Positions 1-9,236 of a stretch of DNA of 64,000 nt are shown piece by piece; position 1 is the first letter of the stretch; each line of letters opens with the position of its first letter. This DNA is from Marinomonas algicola (GTDB taxonomy: Bacteria; Pseudomonadota; Gammaproteobacteria; Pseudomonadales; Marinomonadaceae): positions 2,232,001 to 2,296,000 of the forward strand of contig NZ_CP061941.1 of NCBI RefSeq assembly GCF_014805825.1, in the 5' to 3' direction. Below the pieces are notes generated by a model. It was given only the letters and a program-made list of their open reading frames with translations, was not told where the DNA came from and did no database searches. A program made the translations under genes and the position numbers.

Positions 1-100
1 TAAAGCTGCTTACGTCTTCTAGTGGCGAGCCGATTTGCTCCGAATACAGATCCACCGCAGCACGTCCTAAGCAAATAACATCTAAATTTTTATTATTCAT
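1..100 (-). CDS. iolC: 5-dehydro-2-deoxygluconokinase, N-terminal part (runs off left edge)
   Basis: Only the first 33 codons are in the window. They read MNNKNLDVICLGRAAVDLYS and continue with an EQIG segment, which matches the start of IolC-type PfkB sugar kinases (family form roughly LDVICIGRASVDLYGEQ). IolC phosphorylates 2-deoxy-5-keto-D-gluconate in myo-inositol breakdown. The ATG overlaps the stop of the upstream dehydrogenase gene in an ATGA (97-100), so the two are probably translationally coupled. Identification rests on a short segment but is supported by the ABC transporter, Gfo/Idh dehydrogenase and RpiR regulator next door. Confidence 0.75.
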   Translation of the reverse strand, partial: MNNKNLDVICLGRAAVDLYSEQIGSPLEDVSSF

Positions 101-1263
101 TTTTGTTCCCCATCGTACTGTTCCACTTCAACCCACGCTCTGTTCTCGTAAGATTCAATAACCTTGTCTAGGATGATGTTCACTTGCGTCGCGGCTCGAA
201 AATCAGGCCACAATGGTGTGTCATTGACTATACTTTTATACAAATCACGCACTTCAACCGCTTTCATGTCGTTGTAACCTAAACCATGGCCTGCCGATAC
301 ACAAAAGGCCGAATAATCAGGGTGTTCCGGCCCCACTAAAATACGTTTAAAACCTTGAGTTTGTGGATTACCTTCAGCAATGTATAAAGACAATTCGGAT
401 AAAGTTTCTTGATCGAAAGTTAGGCTTCCTTTGGTGCCTGTTACTTCAAAAGACAAACCGTTTTTCTTGCCCCAGGCAATTCGGGAAGCTTCTATTGTTC
501 CTTGAGCACCATTTTCAAAACGCACCATCATATGAGCTTGGTCATCGTTTTCCACCTGACCAAAACCGCCCTTAAAAGCGGATGATCCCTGTGATAAAGG
601 TCGCTGCTCATGCACAATTTTAAGGTCCGCACATAAAGACGTGATGGGTGACACTAAATGGATAGCCAATTGAACTATATGCGATGCCAAATCATTTAAC
701 GCTCCAGTTCCAGCAAATTGTTTTTGCAAGCGCCAGCTAAAGGGTACATTTTCATCCGCCAAATAATCTTCATTAAACACACCACGAAAATGAACCACCT
801 CACCAATATCACCACGCTCAATCAACTGTTTGGCAAATTGTACCGTTGGGTTTTTTATATAGTTGAACCCAACTAAGGTTTTAACGCCTGCCAACTCAGC
901 CGCCTGAGTCATGTCTTTGGCGTCATCTGCATTCAACGCCAGTGGCTTTTCACTGTAGACGTGTTTGCCCGCCGCAATAGCCGCTAGCGCAATTTCTTTA
1001 TGCAAAAAGTTCGGTGCGCAAATATCAACAACATCAATATCAGGATCATTAACTAACGTCTTCCAATCCCCTGTTGAGCGGCTAAACCCCAACTCTTTAG
1101 CTTTCTCCGCCGCAAGTTCAGGGGACGCATCTGCCAACATCTCACATACCAAAACGCCCTTAGGAATAGCAAAAGCGACCATCGCATTGTGATACGCAAT
1201 GGCATGCGCTTTCCCCATGTAACCAGAACCGACCAAACCTATTCTTATTTTTTTAGTCGTCAT
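97..1263 (-). CDS. Gfo/Idh/MocA-family NAD(P)-dependent dehydrogenase, probably inositol/sugar specific
   Basis: A 388-residue cytoplasmic oxidoreductase. The N-terminal Rossmann fold carries GLVGSGYMG at residues 9-17. The EKP motif at 105-107 supplies the usual catalytic Lys, and D191/H195 (NDLASH) match the second catalytic pair of the family. Length is normal. It sits between the sugar ABC transporter genes and iolC and overlaps iolC by four bases, so it probably oxidises an inositol isomer or inositol-derived sugar brought in by the transporter. Whether the substrate is myo-inositol, scyllo-inositol or another polyol cannot be told from sequence. Family call is firm; substrate is inference from context. 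Confidence 0.85.
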   Translation of the reverse strand: MTTKKIRIGLVGSGYMGKAHAIAYHNAMVAFAIPKGVLVCEMLADASPELAAEKAKELGFSRSTGDWKTLVNDPDIDVVDICAPNFLHKEIALAAIAAGKHVYSEKPLALNADDAKDMTQAAELAGVKTLVGFNYIKNPTVQFAKQLIERGDIGEVVHFRGVFNEDYLADENVPFSWRLQKQFAGTGALNDLASHIVQLAIHLVSPITSLCADLKIVHEQRPLSQGSSAFKGGFGQVENDDQAHMMVRFENGAQGTIEASRIAWGKKNGLSFEVTGTKGSLTFDQETLSELSLYIAEGNPQTQGFKRILVGPEHPDYSAFCVSAGHGLGYNDMKAVEVRDLYKSIVNDTPLWPDFRAATQVNIILDKVIESYENRAWVEVEQYDGEQK

Positions 1264-1274
1264 AGAGGTCCCCC

Positions 1275-2072
1275 TTATGCACTTGCATCTAAACGGCTAA
1301 ATTCTTCCAATTCAGCCGTTAACGCATCCAATTCCTGACCGCCGGCCATCATCTCTAATACATCTTCGCGGCTGACTTCTGATTTCAAAAAGGAGCCTAA
1401 ACTCTGACCACGATTCAATAATGTAAAGCGATCCGCAATTGGATAAGCATGATGAACGTTGTGAGTAATTAAAATAACAGCAAGACCACGCGCCTTAGCT
1501 TTGGCAACGACTTTCAACACATTAGCAGACTGTTTGACGCCAAGAGCCGCAGTAGGCTCGTCGAGAATCAATACTTTTGCACCAAAATGAATCGCGCGAG
1601 CAATGGCCAAACACTGCTTCTCACCACCTGACATGGTACCAATTGCCTGTGAAGGATCACGAACGTTGATCCCCATTTCAGCCATACCTGCTTGGGCAAT
1701 TTCATTGGCTTTTTCAAGGTCGAAACGCTGAAAAATTCCCCGACCTTTGGTTAGCTCACGGCCCATAAAAAAATTACGTGTCACACTCATCAAAGGCACA
1801 AGAGCAAGATCTTGATAAACCGTTGCAATCCCAGCATCTAATGCTTCTACCGGGGACTTAAACTGAACAGGCTTACCTTCTAAATGGTATTCTCCTTCAC
1901 TGGGTACATGCACACCGGCTAAGGTTTTAATTAAGGTAGATTTGCCTGCACCGTTATCACCTAGTAGACAGTGAACTTCACCTAATTTCACTTGCATATT
2001 AATGTTTTGTAGCGCAATAACCGAACCGAAGTAACGGCTTACATTTTTCAATTCAATAATAAATTCGCTCAT
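1275..2072 (-). CDS. Sugar/inositol ABC transporter, ATP-binding protein (single NBD)
   Basis: A 265-residue ABC ATPase. Walker A GDNGAGKST lies at 38-46, the signature SGGEKQ at 148-153, Walker B LILDEP at 168-173 and the H-loop His at 204. It belongs to the carbohydrate uptake 2 (ribose/inositol) family, but has one nucleotide-binding domain rather than the two of RbsA (about 500 residues), as in FrcA-type systems. It would work as a homodimer. It lies 54 bases after the permease gene on the same strand, 11 bases before the dehydrogenase. The periplasmic binding protein gene is transcribed divergently from 3732. Confidence 0.88.
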   Translation of the reverse strand: MSEFIIELKNVSRYFGSVIALQNINMQVKLGEVHCLLGDNGAGKSTLIKTLAGVHVPSEGEYHLEGKPVQFKSPVEALDAGIATVYQDLALVPLMSVTRNFFMGRELTKGRGIFQRFDLEKANEIAQAGMAEMGINVRDPSQAIGTMSGGEKQCLAIARAIHFGAKVLILDEPTAALGVKQSANVLKVVAKAKARGLAVILITHNVHHAYPIADRFTLLNRGQSLGSFLKSEVSREDVLEMMAGGQELDALTAELEEFSRLDASA

Positions 2073-2126
2073 TTTGTTCTCCTAAATTCTTGATCTAAAC
2101 AGTAAATTTGCATTCGAAAAACACGT

Positions 2127-3269
2127 TTAATGTCGTGCCTCGGTCACTTTTTTACGAATATAGTTGTTGAACAAAACAGCAATTAGCAGCATGGCACCTA
2201 AGAATACACGGAACCAATCTGAATCAATGCCAGTGAAGAAAATACCCATTTGAACCACACCAAAGATCAGTGCGCCAAAACAAGCTCCAATAACCGAGCC
2301 GTAACCACCTGTTAGCAATGCACCACCGATAACCACAGCAATAATGGCTTCAAATTCCTTTAGAACACCACGGTCTGCTGAAGCAGAACCAAATTCAAAT
2401 ACCTGGCAAGCAGCGTAAACCGTGGCTGTAAAAGCGGTAAACATGAAAAGGGATATTTTTACTTTATCTACTGGGACGCCCACATTGCGTGCCGCTTTAT
2501 CGTCGCCACCTGTTGCGAATATCCAGTTACCGTATTTAGTGCGCAGTAATACCCAGCTAGCAACACAAGCAAGCAAGAAGCACCAAACAACCACCATTGG
2601 AAGACCTTCCACTATCGGAGAGCCATCTTTGTAACTGCTGATAATGCCCACATCAGCAAGCCATACAAAGAGCCATTTACCGATCGTTCCACCGAACGCC
2701 GCTGCTAACCAATCACCATCAGCGTATTTATCGATTCCACCAACAATCGTTCGGTTAGTAAATAAGATCGAAAGAGCAATGGTCAAACCACGAAGAATAA
2801 ACAGAAAAGCCAGACTAACAATAAATGAAGGCAAACCCGTTTTAACCACTATATAGCCGTTCAAGTAACCAATAAAGAGAGCGCCTGCGAAAGAAAAAAG
2901 GATAGCGGCCCAAATTGGCCATCCCCAATAGACAGCAGGAATGGTCATCATCATGCCGGCAAAGCCGATCATAGAACCAATAGACAAATCAAACTCCCCC
3001 GCGATCATTAATAAGCATGCACTGATCGCAATTAAGCCTAATTGAGCTGATACCGTTGTCCAGTTCATGATTCCATCGGAAGCAAACATGCCAGAGTCGC
3101 CAGCCGTTAAAAAGAAAAAGACAAACACTAACAGCGCACCAGACATAGCACCGAGCTCAGGACGATGCAGCATCCTCTTCCAAGCGGGTACTTTGCGTAT
3201 CCTCTCATCACTCGAACCCGAACTATCAGCCGTTGCTGGCGTCTCAATTACTTGAGTTGGATCAGTCAT
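2127..3269 (-). CDS. Sugar/inositol ABC transporter, permease
   Basis: A 380-residue inner-membrane permease of the RbsC/FrcC type. After a hydrophilic N-terminus of about 35 residues there are about ten hydrophobic segments. The family region GEFDLSIGSMIGFAGM follows the second segment, and GSVIGACFGALIFGVVQMG near the C-terminus is typical. It is the first gene of the leftward operon permease-ATPase-dehydrogenase-iolC. Promoter elements must lie in the 462-base AT-rich divergent region to its right. Substrate is inferred from neighbouring iolC. Confidence 0.87.
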   Translation of the reverse strand: MTDPTQVIETPATADSSGSSDERIRKVPAWKRMLHRPELGAMSGALLVFVFFFLTAGDSGMFASDGIMNWTTVSAQLGLIAISACLLMIAGEFDLSIGSMIGFAGMMMTIPAVYWGWPIWAAILFSFAGALFIGYLNGYIVVKTGLPSFIVSLAFLFILRGLTIALSILFTNRTIVGGIDKYADGDWLAAAFGGTIGKWLFVWLADVGIISSYKDGSPIVEGLPMVVVWCFLLACVASWVLLRTKYGNWIFATGGDDKAARNVGVPVDKVKISLFMFTAFTATVYAACQVFEFGSASADRGVLKEFEAIIAVVIGGALLTGGYGSVIGACFGALIFGVVQMGIFFTGIDSDWFRVFLGAMLLIAVLFNNYIRKKVTEARH

Positions 3270-3731
3270 AACGTTTCACCTTTGCTTATTGTATTTATTT
3301 TTTGTGAACTCCAATCTTATTATGTTGACGTGTTATAAAGCGCTTTTCACATTATAACTACCACCACCAAGCCGTGATTAAGCCAAGCTAACAATAGAGT
3401 GGAGCTTAATAATTTTTCATTTCAACAGTGACACCATAATAGAATATTTATTTCATTTTTTTCAATAGACAAAACAAATATTTTTTATTTTTTTACATTA
3501 AATATTAATAAAAACGCATTAAAAGCCACGTAAAATTAAATTTAATTATTTAAAATCAACACTTTAAAAGATAGAAAACGCTTTGAAACGAAAAATTCCA
3601 AAGAGTTGCATTTATGAAATATTCATTCTAATATCGTTTTGATTCTGATTAAAAATAAATCAGGAGATGTGTTCACTAAATCCAATAAAGAGTAATAACA
3701 AAAATAATTAATCCAAGCGGAGATAGTTTTA
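3270..3731. promoter_or_regulatory. AT-rich divergent intergenic region between permease and binding-protein genes
   Basis: The 462 bases hold no convincing gene and must carry promoters in both directions. Two related 16-mers in opposite orientation stand out: AGAATATTTATTTCAT at 3441-3456, and ATGAAATATTCATTCT at 3614-3629, which matches the reverse complement of the first at 13 of 16 positions. They could be operators for the RpiR regulator at 4886, but that is a guess. A ten-base palindrome AAAGCGCTTT lies near 3348. No -35/-10 pair is clear enough to call. Confidence 0.4.
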
Positions 3732-4691
3732 ATGAAAAAATTTCTTAAGAAAAGTACCGCAATCCTAGTTGCAAGCGCAGCGACTTTCGGAGCAATGACG
3801 GTAGCAACAGCCGCTCATGCAGAAGGCGAGCGCTATGTCTTTATTTCCCATGCTCCAGATTCGGACTCATGGTGGAACGTTATCAAAAATGCGGTTAAAC
3901 ACGCTGGTGACGATATGGACGTTACAGTTGAATACCGTAATCCGCCAACAGGTGATTTAGCCGATATGGCACGTATTGTTGAACAAGCTGTAGCGACAAA
4001 CCCTGATGGCATTGTTCTTTCAATTGCGGATTTCGATACACTTGAAGGCCCTCTTGAAAAAGCCGCTCGTAAAGGCATTCCTTTCATTACGATGAACTCA
4101 GGTACTGAAATGCAATCAAAAGCGCTTGGTGCTTTAATGCATATAGGTCAACCAGAATTTGCTGCAGGTTTTGGTGCGGGTGAGCGAGCTAAAAAAGAAG
4201 GCGTTAAATCGTTCCTTTGTGTCAACCACTATATTACCAACCCGGCGTCTGTGGAGCGTTGCATGGGCTTTGCAAAAGGCCTTGGTGTAGAACTTGGTAG
4301 TCAGATGATTGACTCTGGATCGGATCCAACCAACGTAGAAACAAAAGTATCCGCTTATCTACGCAAGCACCCAGATACCCAAGCTATTCTAACATTAGGG
4401 CCAACCTCTGCGCATCCAACACTACGAGCTCTATCAAAAAATAAAAACTTAAGCGACGTTTATTTTGGCACATTTGATTTAAGTGGCGAAATTTCAGAAG
4501 CAATCAAAAACGATAAAATCGATTTCGCTATCGATCAACAGCCTTACCTTCAAGGCTACTTACCTATTAGCTTCTTAACTTTGTACTCTCGCTATGGGTT
4601 GATTCCAAGCAACAATGTTAACTCTGGCCCAGGCTTCATAACCAAAGACAACATTGAATTAGTTGAAAAATACGCTGGTGAATTCCGTTAA
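3732..4691 (+). CDS. Sugar/inositol ABC transporter, periplasmic binding protein
   Basis: A 319-residue type I periplasmic binding protein (RbsB/peripla_BP_4 class). A clear Sec signal peptide (MKKFLKKSTAILVASAATFG, ending ATAAHA before EGE) covers residues 1-30. The mature part starts RYVFISHAPDSDSWW and includes the family-typical GIVLSIADFDTLEGPLEKA. It is divergent from its permease and ATPase genes, an arrangement that lets the abundant receptor be expressed on its own. The ribosome site AAGCGGAGAT lies just upstream of the ATG. Ligand is probably inositol or a related polyol because iolC and a Gfo/Idh dehydrogenase are in the same locus. Confidence 0.87.
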   Translation: MKKFLKKSTAILVASAATFGAMTVATAAHAEGERYVFISHAPDSDSWWNVIKNAVKHAGDDMDVTVEYRNPPTGDLADMARIVEQAVATNPDGIVLSIADFDTLEGPLEKAARKGIPFITMNSGTEMQSKALGALMHIGQPEFAAGFGAGERAKKEGVKSFLCVNHYITNPASVERCMGFAKGLGVELGSQMIDSGSDPTNVETKVSAYLRKHPDTQAILTLGPTSAHPTLRALSKNKNLSDVYFGTFDLSGEISEAIKNDKIDFAIDQQPYLQGYLPISFLTLYSRYGLIPSNNVNSGPGFITKDNIELVEKYAGEFR

Positions 4692-4728
4692 TCCAATGCA
4701 CCCTATTGGATAGAATGAACGAGTAATG

Positions 4729-4790
4729 GAGGGGGTTATAGACACCCCCATGACCAATCAAGTCAGGGCAATATCTTATGGATATTGCCT
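4729..4790 (+). other. Two consecutive RNA hairpins after the binding-protein gene
   Basis: The first hairpin pairs GGGGGT with ACCCCC around 4731-4748. The second is a perfect nine-base stem, GGCAATATC at 4767-4775 with GATATTGCC at 4781-4789, and a five-base loop. Neither is followed by a strong T-run. They may stabilise the 3' end of the binding-protein mRNA or act as a weak terminator before the regulator gene. Confidence 0.5.
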
Positions 4791-4885
4791 CCTCAATCAA
4801 AAAAATCTCGCACGTATATCTAAATAAAAGCAGCTATAATAAGCAATTATAATAATCTCTATTTTACGGTAATAGGAGTCAATTT

Positions 4886-5746
4886 GTGGGTGCACCTACC
4901 TCTCTAGAACAATTACAGCAAGCTATTAGCCGTAATTACGACGACTTAAGTAAACGCTTGCAGCAAGTTGCACGGTTTTTATTGGAACATCCCAATACTG
5001 TTGCGCTCGAAACCGTAGCCAGCCTAGCCGAACAATGTGACGTTCCTCCCTCTACACTAGTTCGCTTTGCAGCCGCGTTTGAATACAACGGCTTTAGTGA
5101 AATGCAAAACTTATTTCGACAGTCTTTGGTTGAACAAACCTCCAGTTACAGTGAACGAGTCAAACTCAGCAAAAGTACCAGCGGCAATAATATTAATGCT
5201 TCCTACATATTAGAAGAGTTTAGCTCTGGCAATGCTTCTTCAATGAATCATTTGAATCATCACTTTTCACAAGACATGCTTAATAAAGCCGTCGATTTAT
5301 TGGAAAATGCGCAAAACATCTACCTCATAGGATTACGCCGCGCTTATCCTATTTCAAGTTACTTTGCATACAGCTTACGACACCTGAATAAAACAACACA
5401 CCTCATCGATGGCGGTGGAGGCATGTTAGTAGAACAAGCCAGTAACATACGAAAAAACGATGTTATTATTGCCACTACATTTAGTCCATATGCCAAAGAA
5501 ACCGTGAACGTCAGCGAATACGCATTTAATTCTGGAGCAAAAGTAATCGCTATTACCGACAGCAAAATCAGTCCATTGGCGTCTCTTTCTGAAGTGTATT
5601 TCGATATTAAAGAAGCTGAAGTAATGGGGTTTCGCTCACTTACCTCTTCAATGACATTAGCACAAACTCTTTTGGTTGCCTTGGCCTATCGCTTAAATAA
5701 TGACGGAAAAATGGGAGACACCAAAAAAATTGCATGGAAGCATTAA
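4886..5746 (+). CDS. MurR/RpiR-family transcriptional regulator
   Basis: A 286-residue regulator with an N-terminal RpiR-type helix-turn-helix (about residues 5-80, including CDVPPSTLVRFAAAFEYNGF) and a C-terminal SIS sugar-phosphate-binding domain (about 125-260, NIYLIGLRRAYPISSYF). Translation starts at GTG with AGGAG at 4874-4878 correctly placed. RpiR regulators commonly control inositol catabolism in proteobacteria, and this one follows the binding-protein gene, so it probably responds to an inositol-derived phosphate. Family call is sure; the regulon is inferred. Confidence 0.87.
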   Translation: MGAPTSLEQLQQAISRNYDDLSKRLQQVARFLLEHPNTVALETVASLAEQCDVPPSTLVRFAAAFEYNGFSEMQNLFRQSLVEQTSSYSERVKLSKSTSGNNINASYILEEFSSGNASSMNHLNHHFSQDMLNKAVDLLENAQNIYLIGLRRAYPISSYFAYSLRHLNKTTHLIDGGGGMLVEQASNIRKNDVIIATTFSPYAKETVNVSEYAFNSGAKVIAITDSKISPLASLSEVYFDIKEAEVMGFRSLTSSMTLAQTLLVALAYRLNNDGKMGDTKKIAWKH

Positions 5747-5812
5747 TGACTCTAACGGAAAGACATTATGATTCCAGCTGAAGCCATTGTGTGAACAACA
5801 TAGGGCAACCGC

Positions 5813-6490
5813 TCATTTAACGACTGACTTATTCTCATATTTTGCCTTGTAAATTGAATAAGACAGCGCCAGTAATACACATATTCCAGAGGGAATAAAT
5901 AAAGCGTTAAATTGCATCTGGTTAAAACAGTATGCGCCTATTACGCCCCCGACCATAAATCCGCTAATAATCAGTATAAACAACAATGCCTTTCTTTTGT
6001 CGAATGGCTCCCCCCTAAATTTAGCGCCTAACATAATACCTAAATCCGTAAAAATACCCGTGACATGGGTGGTTCGAACAACGGCCCCACTAAACGTGGT
6101 TGCCAGAGCGTTCTGCAAACCACATGCGCTTGAAGCCAAATAGTGACCATAAAAATAATCTCCAGACAAAAAATAGAGAGCTCCTAAAAGTAAAAACGCT
6201 TCTAACAAAAGTAGGCGGCTGTAATTTAATCCTAGTTTTAATGAACCCGTTCGCAAAAAATACCCTGAGATTGAAGCGCCAAATAAAAAGCTGAGCAGAA
6301 TCATCGCCAAATGAACTACATCAGAGGCGCTCGAGTTAATCATTCCTGTTCCGAGTAAAGTCGCTGTCCCGGATAAATGTGAAATAGATTGATGTTTAAA
6401 TCCCAGTAGACCGATTGAATTAACCAACCCAGCCACTAATGCAAGTAGAAATGAGCCATATTCTACCCAACGGGGTAATTTTGAGACCAT
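5813..6490 (-). CDS. YoaK/DUF1275-family membrane protein
   Basis: A 225-residue integral membrane protein with about six hydrophobic segments. The N-terminal pattern (FLLALVAGLVNSIGLLGF followed by HLSGTATLLG) matches the DUF1275/YoaK family, where the second piece is usually a TGN-containing segment. Function of the family is unknown; transport or membrane-stress roles have been suggested. GAGG lies upstream of the ATG. It is oriented against its left neighbour and away from the ABC operon at right, so it is a single-gene unit. Confidence 0.75.
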   Translation of the reverse strand: MVSKLPRWVEYGSFLLALVAGLVNSIGLLGFKHQSISHLSGTATLLGTGMINSSASDVVHLAMILLSFLFGASISGYFLRTGSLKLGLNYSRLLLLEAFLLLGALYFLSGDYFYGHYLASSACGLQNALATTFSGAVVRTTHVTGIFTDLGIMLGAKFRGEPFDKRKALLFILIISGFMVGGVIGAYCFNQMQFNALFIPSGICVLLALSYSIYKAKYENKSVVK

Positions 6491-6822
6491 ATTAATCCTC
6501 TAAAGACATGACGTGCCTCGCTAAGTATACCAACCATAGCCGCCTAGTATTGGAATCTTATTCAATAGCTTGATTATTGACAAGAAAACAGATTAACCCA
6601 TTCCTTGTGATGACTTAGCACCCTATTTAACGCTTGAACGTTGCAACATAAATAGCACTAAAACGTCATTAATCCTTAAAAAAAGCTTCATATGAAACTG
6701 ATAACCTATAAATAAATAGCGAGTTGATAGATTAAATGTTGCGTATGACAAGCCATTGTCTGCTTATCAAATCTATCTATTTCAGATAAATGGGTTCCTT
6801 ACAGCAACATCTTGAGGCAAGA
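6491..6822. promoter_or_regulatory. Intergenic region upstream of Ugp-type ABC operon
   Basis: The 332 bases contain the divergent promoters for the DUF1275 gene and the ABC operon. No gene, RNA or clear operator is visible. A frame extends upstream of 6823 to an ATG at 6790, but the GAGG at 6814-6817 points to 6823 as the start. Confidence 0.4.
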
Positions 6823-7824
6823 ATGAGCTTTTTAAGCATTTCTAATTTAACAAAAAAATTCGAAAACAGCGTGGCGGTCAACGACATCAGCTTTTCTATT
6901 GAGCAAGGCGAGTTTATTTCCTTACTTGGGCCAAGCGGTTGCGGTAAGTCCACTACTTTAAACATGTTGGCTGGATTAGAAACACCAAGCAGCGGCCTCA
7001 TTCACCTTAACCAAAGAGACATCACCCATTTACCACCAGGTCAAAGAAACTTGTCCATGATATTTCAGTCTTATGCACTCTTCCCTCACCTTTCAGTGAA
7101 AGAAAACATTTTATTTGGTTTAAAAGCTCGCAGGGTAGATAAAACAGAGCAACAAAAGCGCCTTAGACACGCGGTTGATCTGGTTGGTTTAGGTGAACAC
7201 CTTCATAAGAAACCCAGTCAATTATCTGGTGGTCAATGTCAAAGAGTGGCGCTGGGGCGCAGTATTGTGTCGCAAGCGCCGCTTTGTCTAATGGATGAAC
7301 CTCTTTCGAACCTTGATACCAAACTACGCAATGAAATGCGCTCTGAAATTCGACAATTACAAAAGTCTCTCGGACTCACTGTTGTGTATGTAACACACGA
7401 TCAAATAGAAGCCATGAGCATGGCCGACAGCATCATTTTATTAAACAAAGGAAAAGTAGAACAACAAGGGGCACCAGAGAGCTTCTACCAACACCCTCAG
7501 ACCACCTTTGTGGCTGGTTTTATTGGCCATCCACCGATGAACCTGATCACATTGAATCAGCATATTTTGGGTATCCGACCAGAGCACATTAGCCTTAATC
7601 CTACGGGCTATAAAGCCAAAGTGAACAGCTGCGATTACCAAGGTGCCGCGACCGTACTGGATATTGACATAATAGAAGGTCCCTTTGCTGGCGCAAAACG
7701 CATTCAGTTTTCTCTCGAAGGTAAACACATACTCGCCGTTGACAGCCTCATAGCCATTCAATGGCCTGAGAAGGCACAACACACTTTTTCTCTTTCCACT
7801 GGTAAACGATTCGTACCGCAATAA
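6823..7824 (+). CDS. Ugp/MalK-type ABC transporter ATP-binding protein
   Basis: A 333-residue ATPase counted from ATG 6823, preferred over 6790 because GAGG sits five bases ahead of it and the family starts near MSFLSISNLTKKF. Walker A GPSGCGKST is at 36-44, LSGGQ at 134-138, Walker B LMDEP at 156-160. The C-terminal third is a TOBE-like regulatory domain (ILGIRPEHISLN). It heads an operon ATPase, binding protein, permease, permease. Uptake of glycerol-3-phosphate or a related polyol or sugar is the likely job; the gene order differs from E. coli ugpBAEC. Confidence 0.85.
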   Translation: MSFLSISNLTKKFENSVAVNDISFSIEQGEFISLLGPSGCGKSTTLNMLAGLETPSSGLIHLNQRDITHLPPGQRNLSMIFQSYALFPHLSVKENILFGLKARRVDKTEQQKRLRHAVDLVGLGEHLHKKPSQLSGGQCQRVALGRSIVSQAPLCLMDEPLSNLDTKLRNEMRSEIRQLQKSLGLTVVYVTHDQIEAMSMADSIILLNKGKVEQQGAPESFYQHPQTTFVAGFIGHPPMNLITLNQHILGIRPEHISLNPTGYKAKVNSCDYQGAATVLDIDIIEGPFAGAKRIQFSLEGKHILAVDSLIAIQWPEKAQHTFSLSTGKRFVPQ

Positions 7825-7895
7825 AGCTAACTTATAACACATTGCCATTCTAAACCACGATGCAATTCCAACTCACTATGAAAGGAACGACCGTA

Positions 7896-9179
7896 ATGAC
7901 TGTCTCTCTTAAAAAAATACTAACCTTGAGCGCAATTGGGCTGAGTTTATCCGCTTTTGCACAGGCAAAAACAGAACTGACAATGTACTACCCCGTGTCT
8001 GTTGGTGGTGCGTTAACAAAAGTAGTCGACTCCATGGTCGCAGACTTTGAAAAACAAAACCCTGATGTGGATGTCAATGCCATCTATGCAGGTAATTACA
8101 ATGACGCTCGAGTTAAGGCTTTGGCGGCACTAAACAGCGGCAAACCAGCACAACTCTCTGTCATGTTTTCAATTGACGTACACGAACTGATGGACCTAGA
8201 TGCCATCGTTCCATTCGATGAAGTGGTATCCACTGAAGCTGATCGCACTTGGCTGAAAAGCTTTTATCCCGCTTTAATGGAAAACGGTGTAGTGAAAGGT
8301 AAAACTTACGGCATCCCATTTCAACGCTCGACAATTGTCATGTATTACAACAAAGACCTGTTTCGTGCGGCCGGGTTAGACCCACAGAAAGCACCATCTT
8401 CATGGGATGAGTTAGTGAATATGGGGAAAAAGCTGACTAAAACCGATAGCAACGGACACACGAATCAATGGGGCGTGATGATACCGTCAACAGGTTACCC
8501 TTACTGGATGTTTGGTGCCATGACCAAGCAAAAAGGCATGAAGTTAATGAATCAAGAAGGTAACAAAACCTACTTTGACGACCAAAATGCCATTGCAGCG
8601 CTTAACTTCTGGAAAGATTTGGGACAAACACATCAGATCATGCCAAAAGGAATGATTGAATGGGGAACGCTACGTCAAAACTTTTTAGAGCAAAAAACCG
8701 CCATGATGTGGCATTCAACTGGTAACCTTACCGCCGTTAAAAACAACGCTAAGTTTGACTTTGGCGTGGCCATGTTACCCGCAGAGAAAGAGTTTGGTTC
8801 TCCAACTGGTGGCGGTAATTTTTACCTATTTAAAAATTCAACAGCAGAAGAAAAACAAGCGGCCTTGAAATTAGTTAAGTTTATGACGTCACCAAAACAA
8901 GCCGCTAAATGGAGCATCGAAACGGGTTACATGGGCGTCAGCCAAGCGTCCTATAAAACACCAGAGCTAGCCGACTATGTGCAAACCTTCCCCCCCGCCG
9001 CCGTTGCGCGTGATCAACTCAAATTTGCCACCGCCGAACTGTCAACACACCAATCCGGTCGTGTTCGTAAACTGTTAGATGATGCTATTCAAGCGGTTTT
9101 AAATGATCAAGAAACGGCCGAAGGAGCCTTAACAAAAGCACAAAAACAAGCGGATCGCATTTTATCTCGCTACCGTTAA
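7896..9179 (+). CDS. Ugp-type extracellular solute-binding protein
   Basis: About 427 residues from ATG 7896, chosen because AAAGGA lies upstream and a normal signal peptide (MTVSLKKILTLSAIGLSLSA, then FAQAK) follows; the frame is open back to 7860. The mature protein begins TELTMYYPVSVGGALTKVVD and resembles UgpB and other family 1 binding proteins (PSSWDELVNMGKKL, WGVMIPSTGYPYWMF). It delivers ligand to the two permeases downstream. The UgpB-like opening suggests a glycerophosphate-type ligand, but the ligand residues were not checked. Confidence 0.83.
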   Translation: MTVSLKKILTLSAIGLSLSAFAQAKTELTMYYPVSVGGALTKVVDSMVADFEKQNPDVDVNAIYAGNYNDARVKALAALNSGKPAQLSVMFSIDVHELMDLDAIVPFDEVVSTEADRTWLKSFYPALMENGVVKGKTYGIPFQRSTIVMYYNKDLFRAAGLDPQKAPSSWDELVNMGKKLTKTDSNGHTNQWGVMIPSTGYPYWMFGAMTKQKGMKLMNQEGNKTYFDDQNAIAALNFWKDLGQTHQIMPKGMIEWGTLRQNFLEQKTAMMWHSTGNLTAVKNNAKFDFGVAMLPAEKEFGSPTGGGNFYLFKNSTAEEKQAALKLVKFMTSPKQAAKWSIETGYMGVSQASYKTPELADYVQTFPPAAVARDQLKFATAELSTHQSGRVRKLLDDAIQAVLNDQETAEGALTKAQKQADRILSRYR

Positions 9180-9236
9180 ACCACGACTTTTGTCATAACA
9201 TCATGGGGCTGTGTTCAGCCCCATATTGAGAGAACG

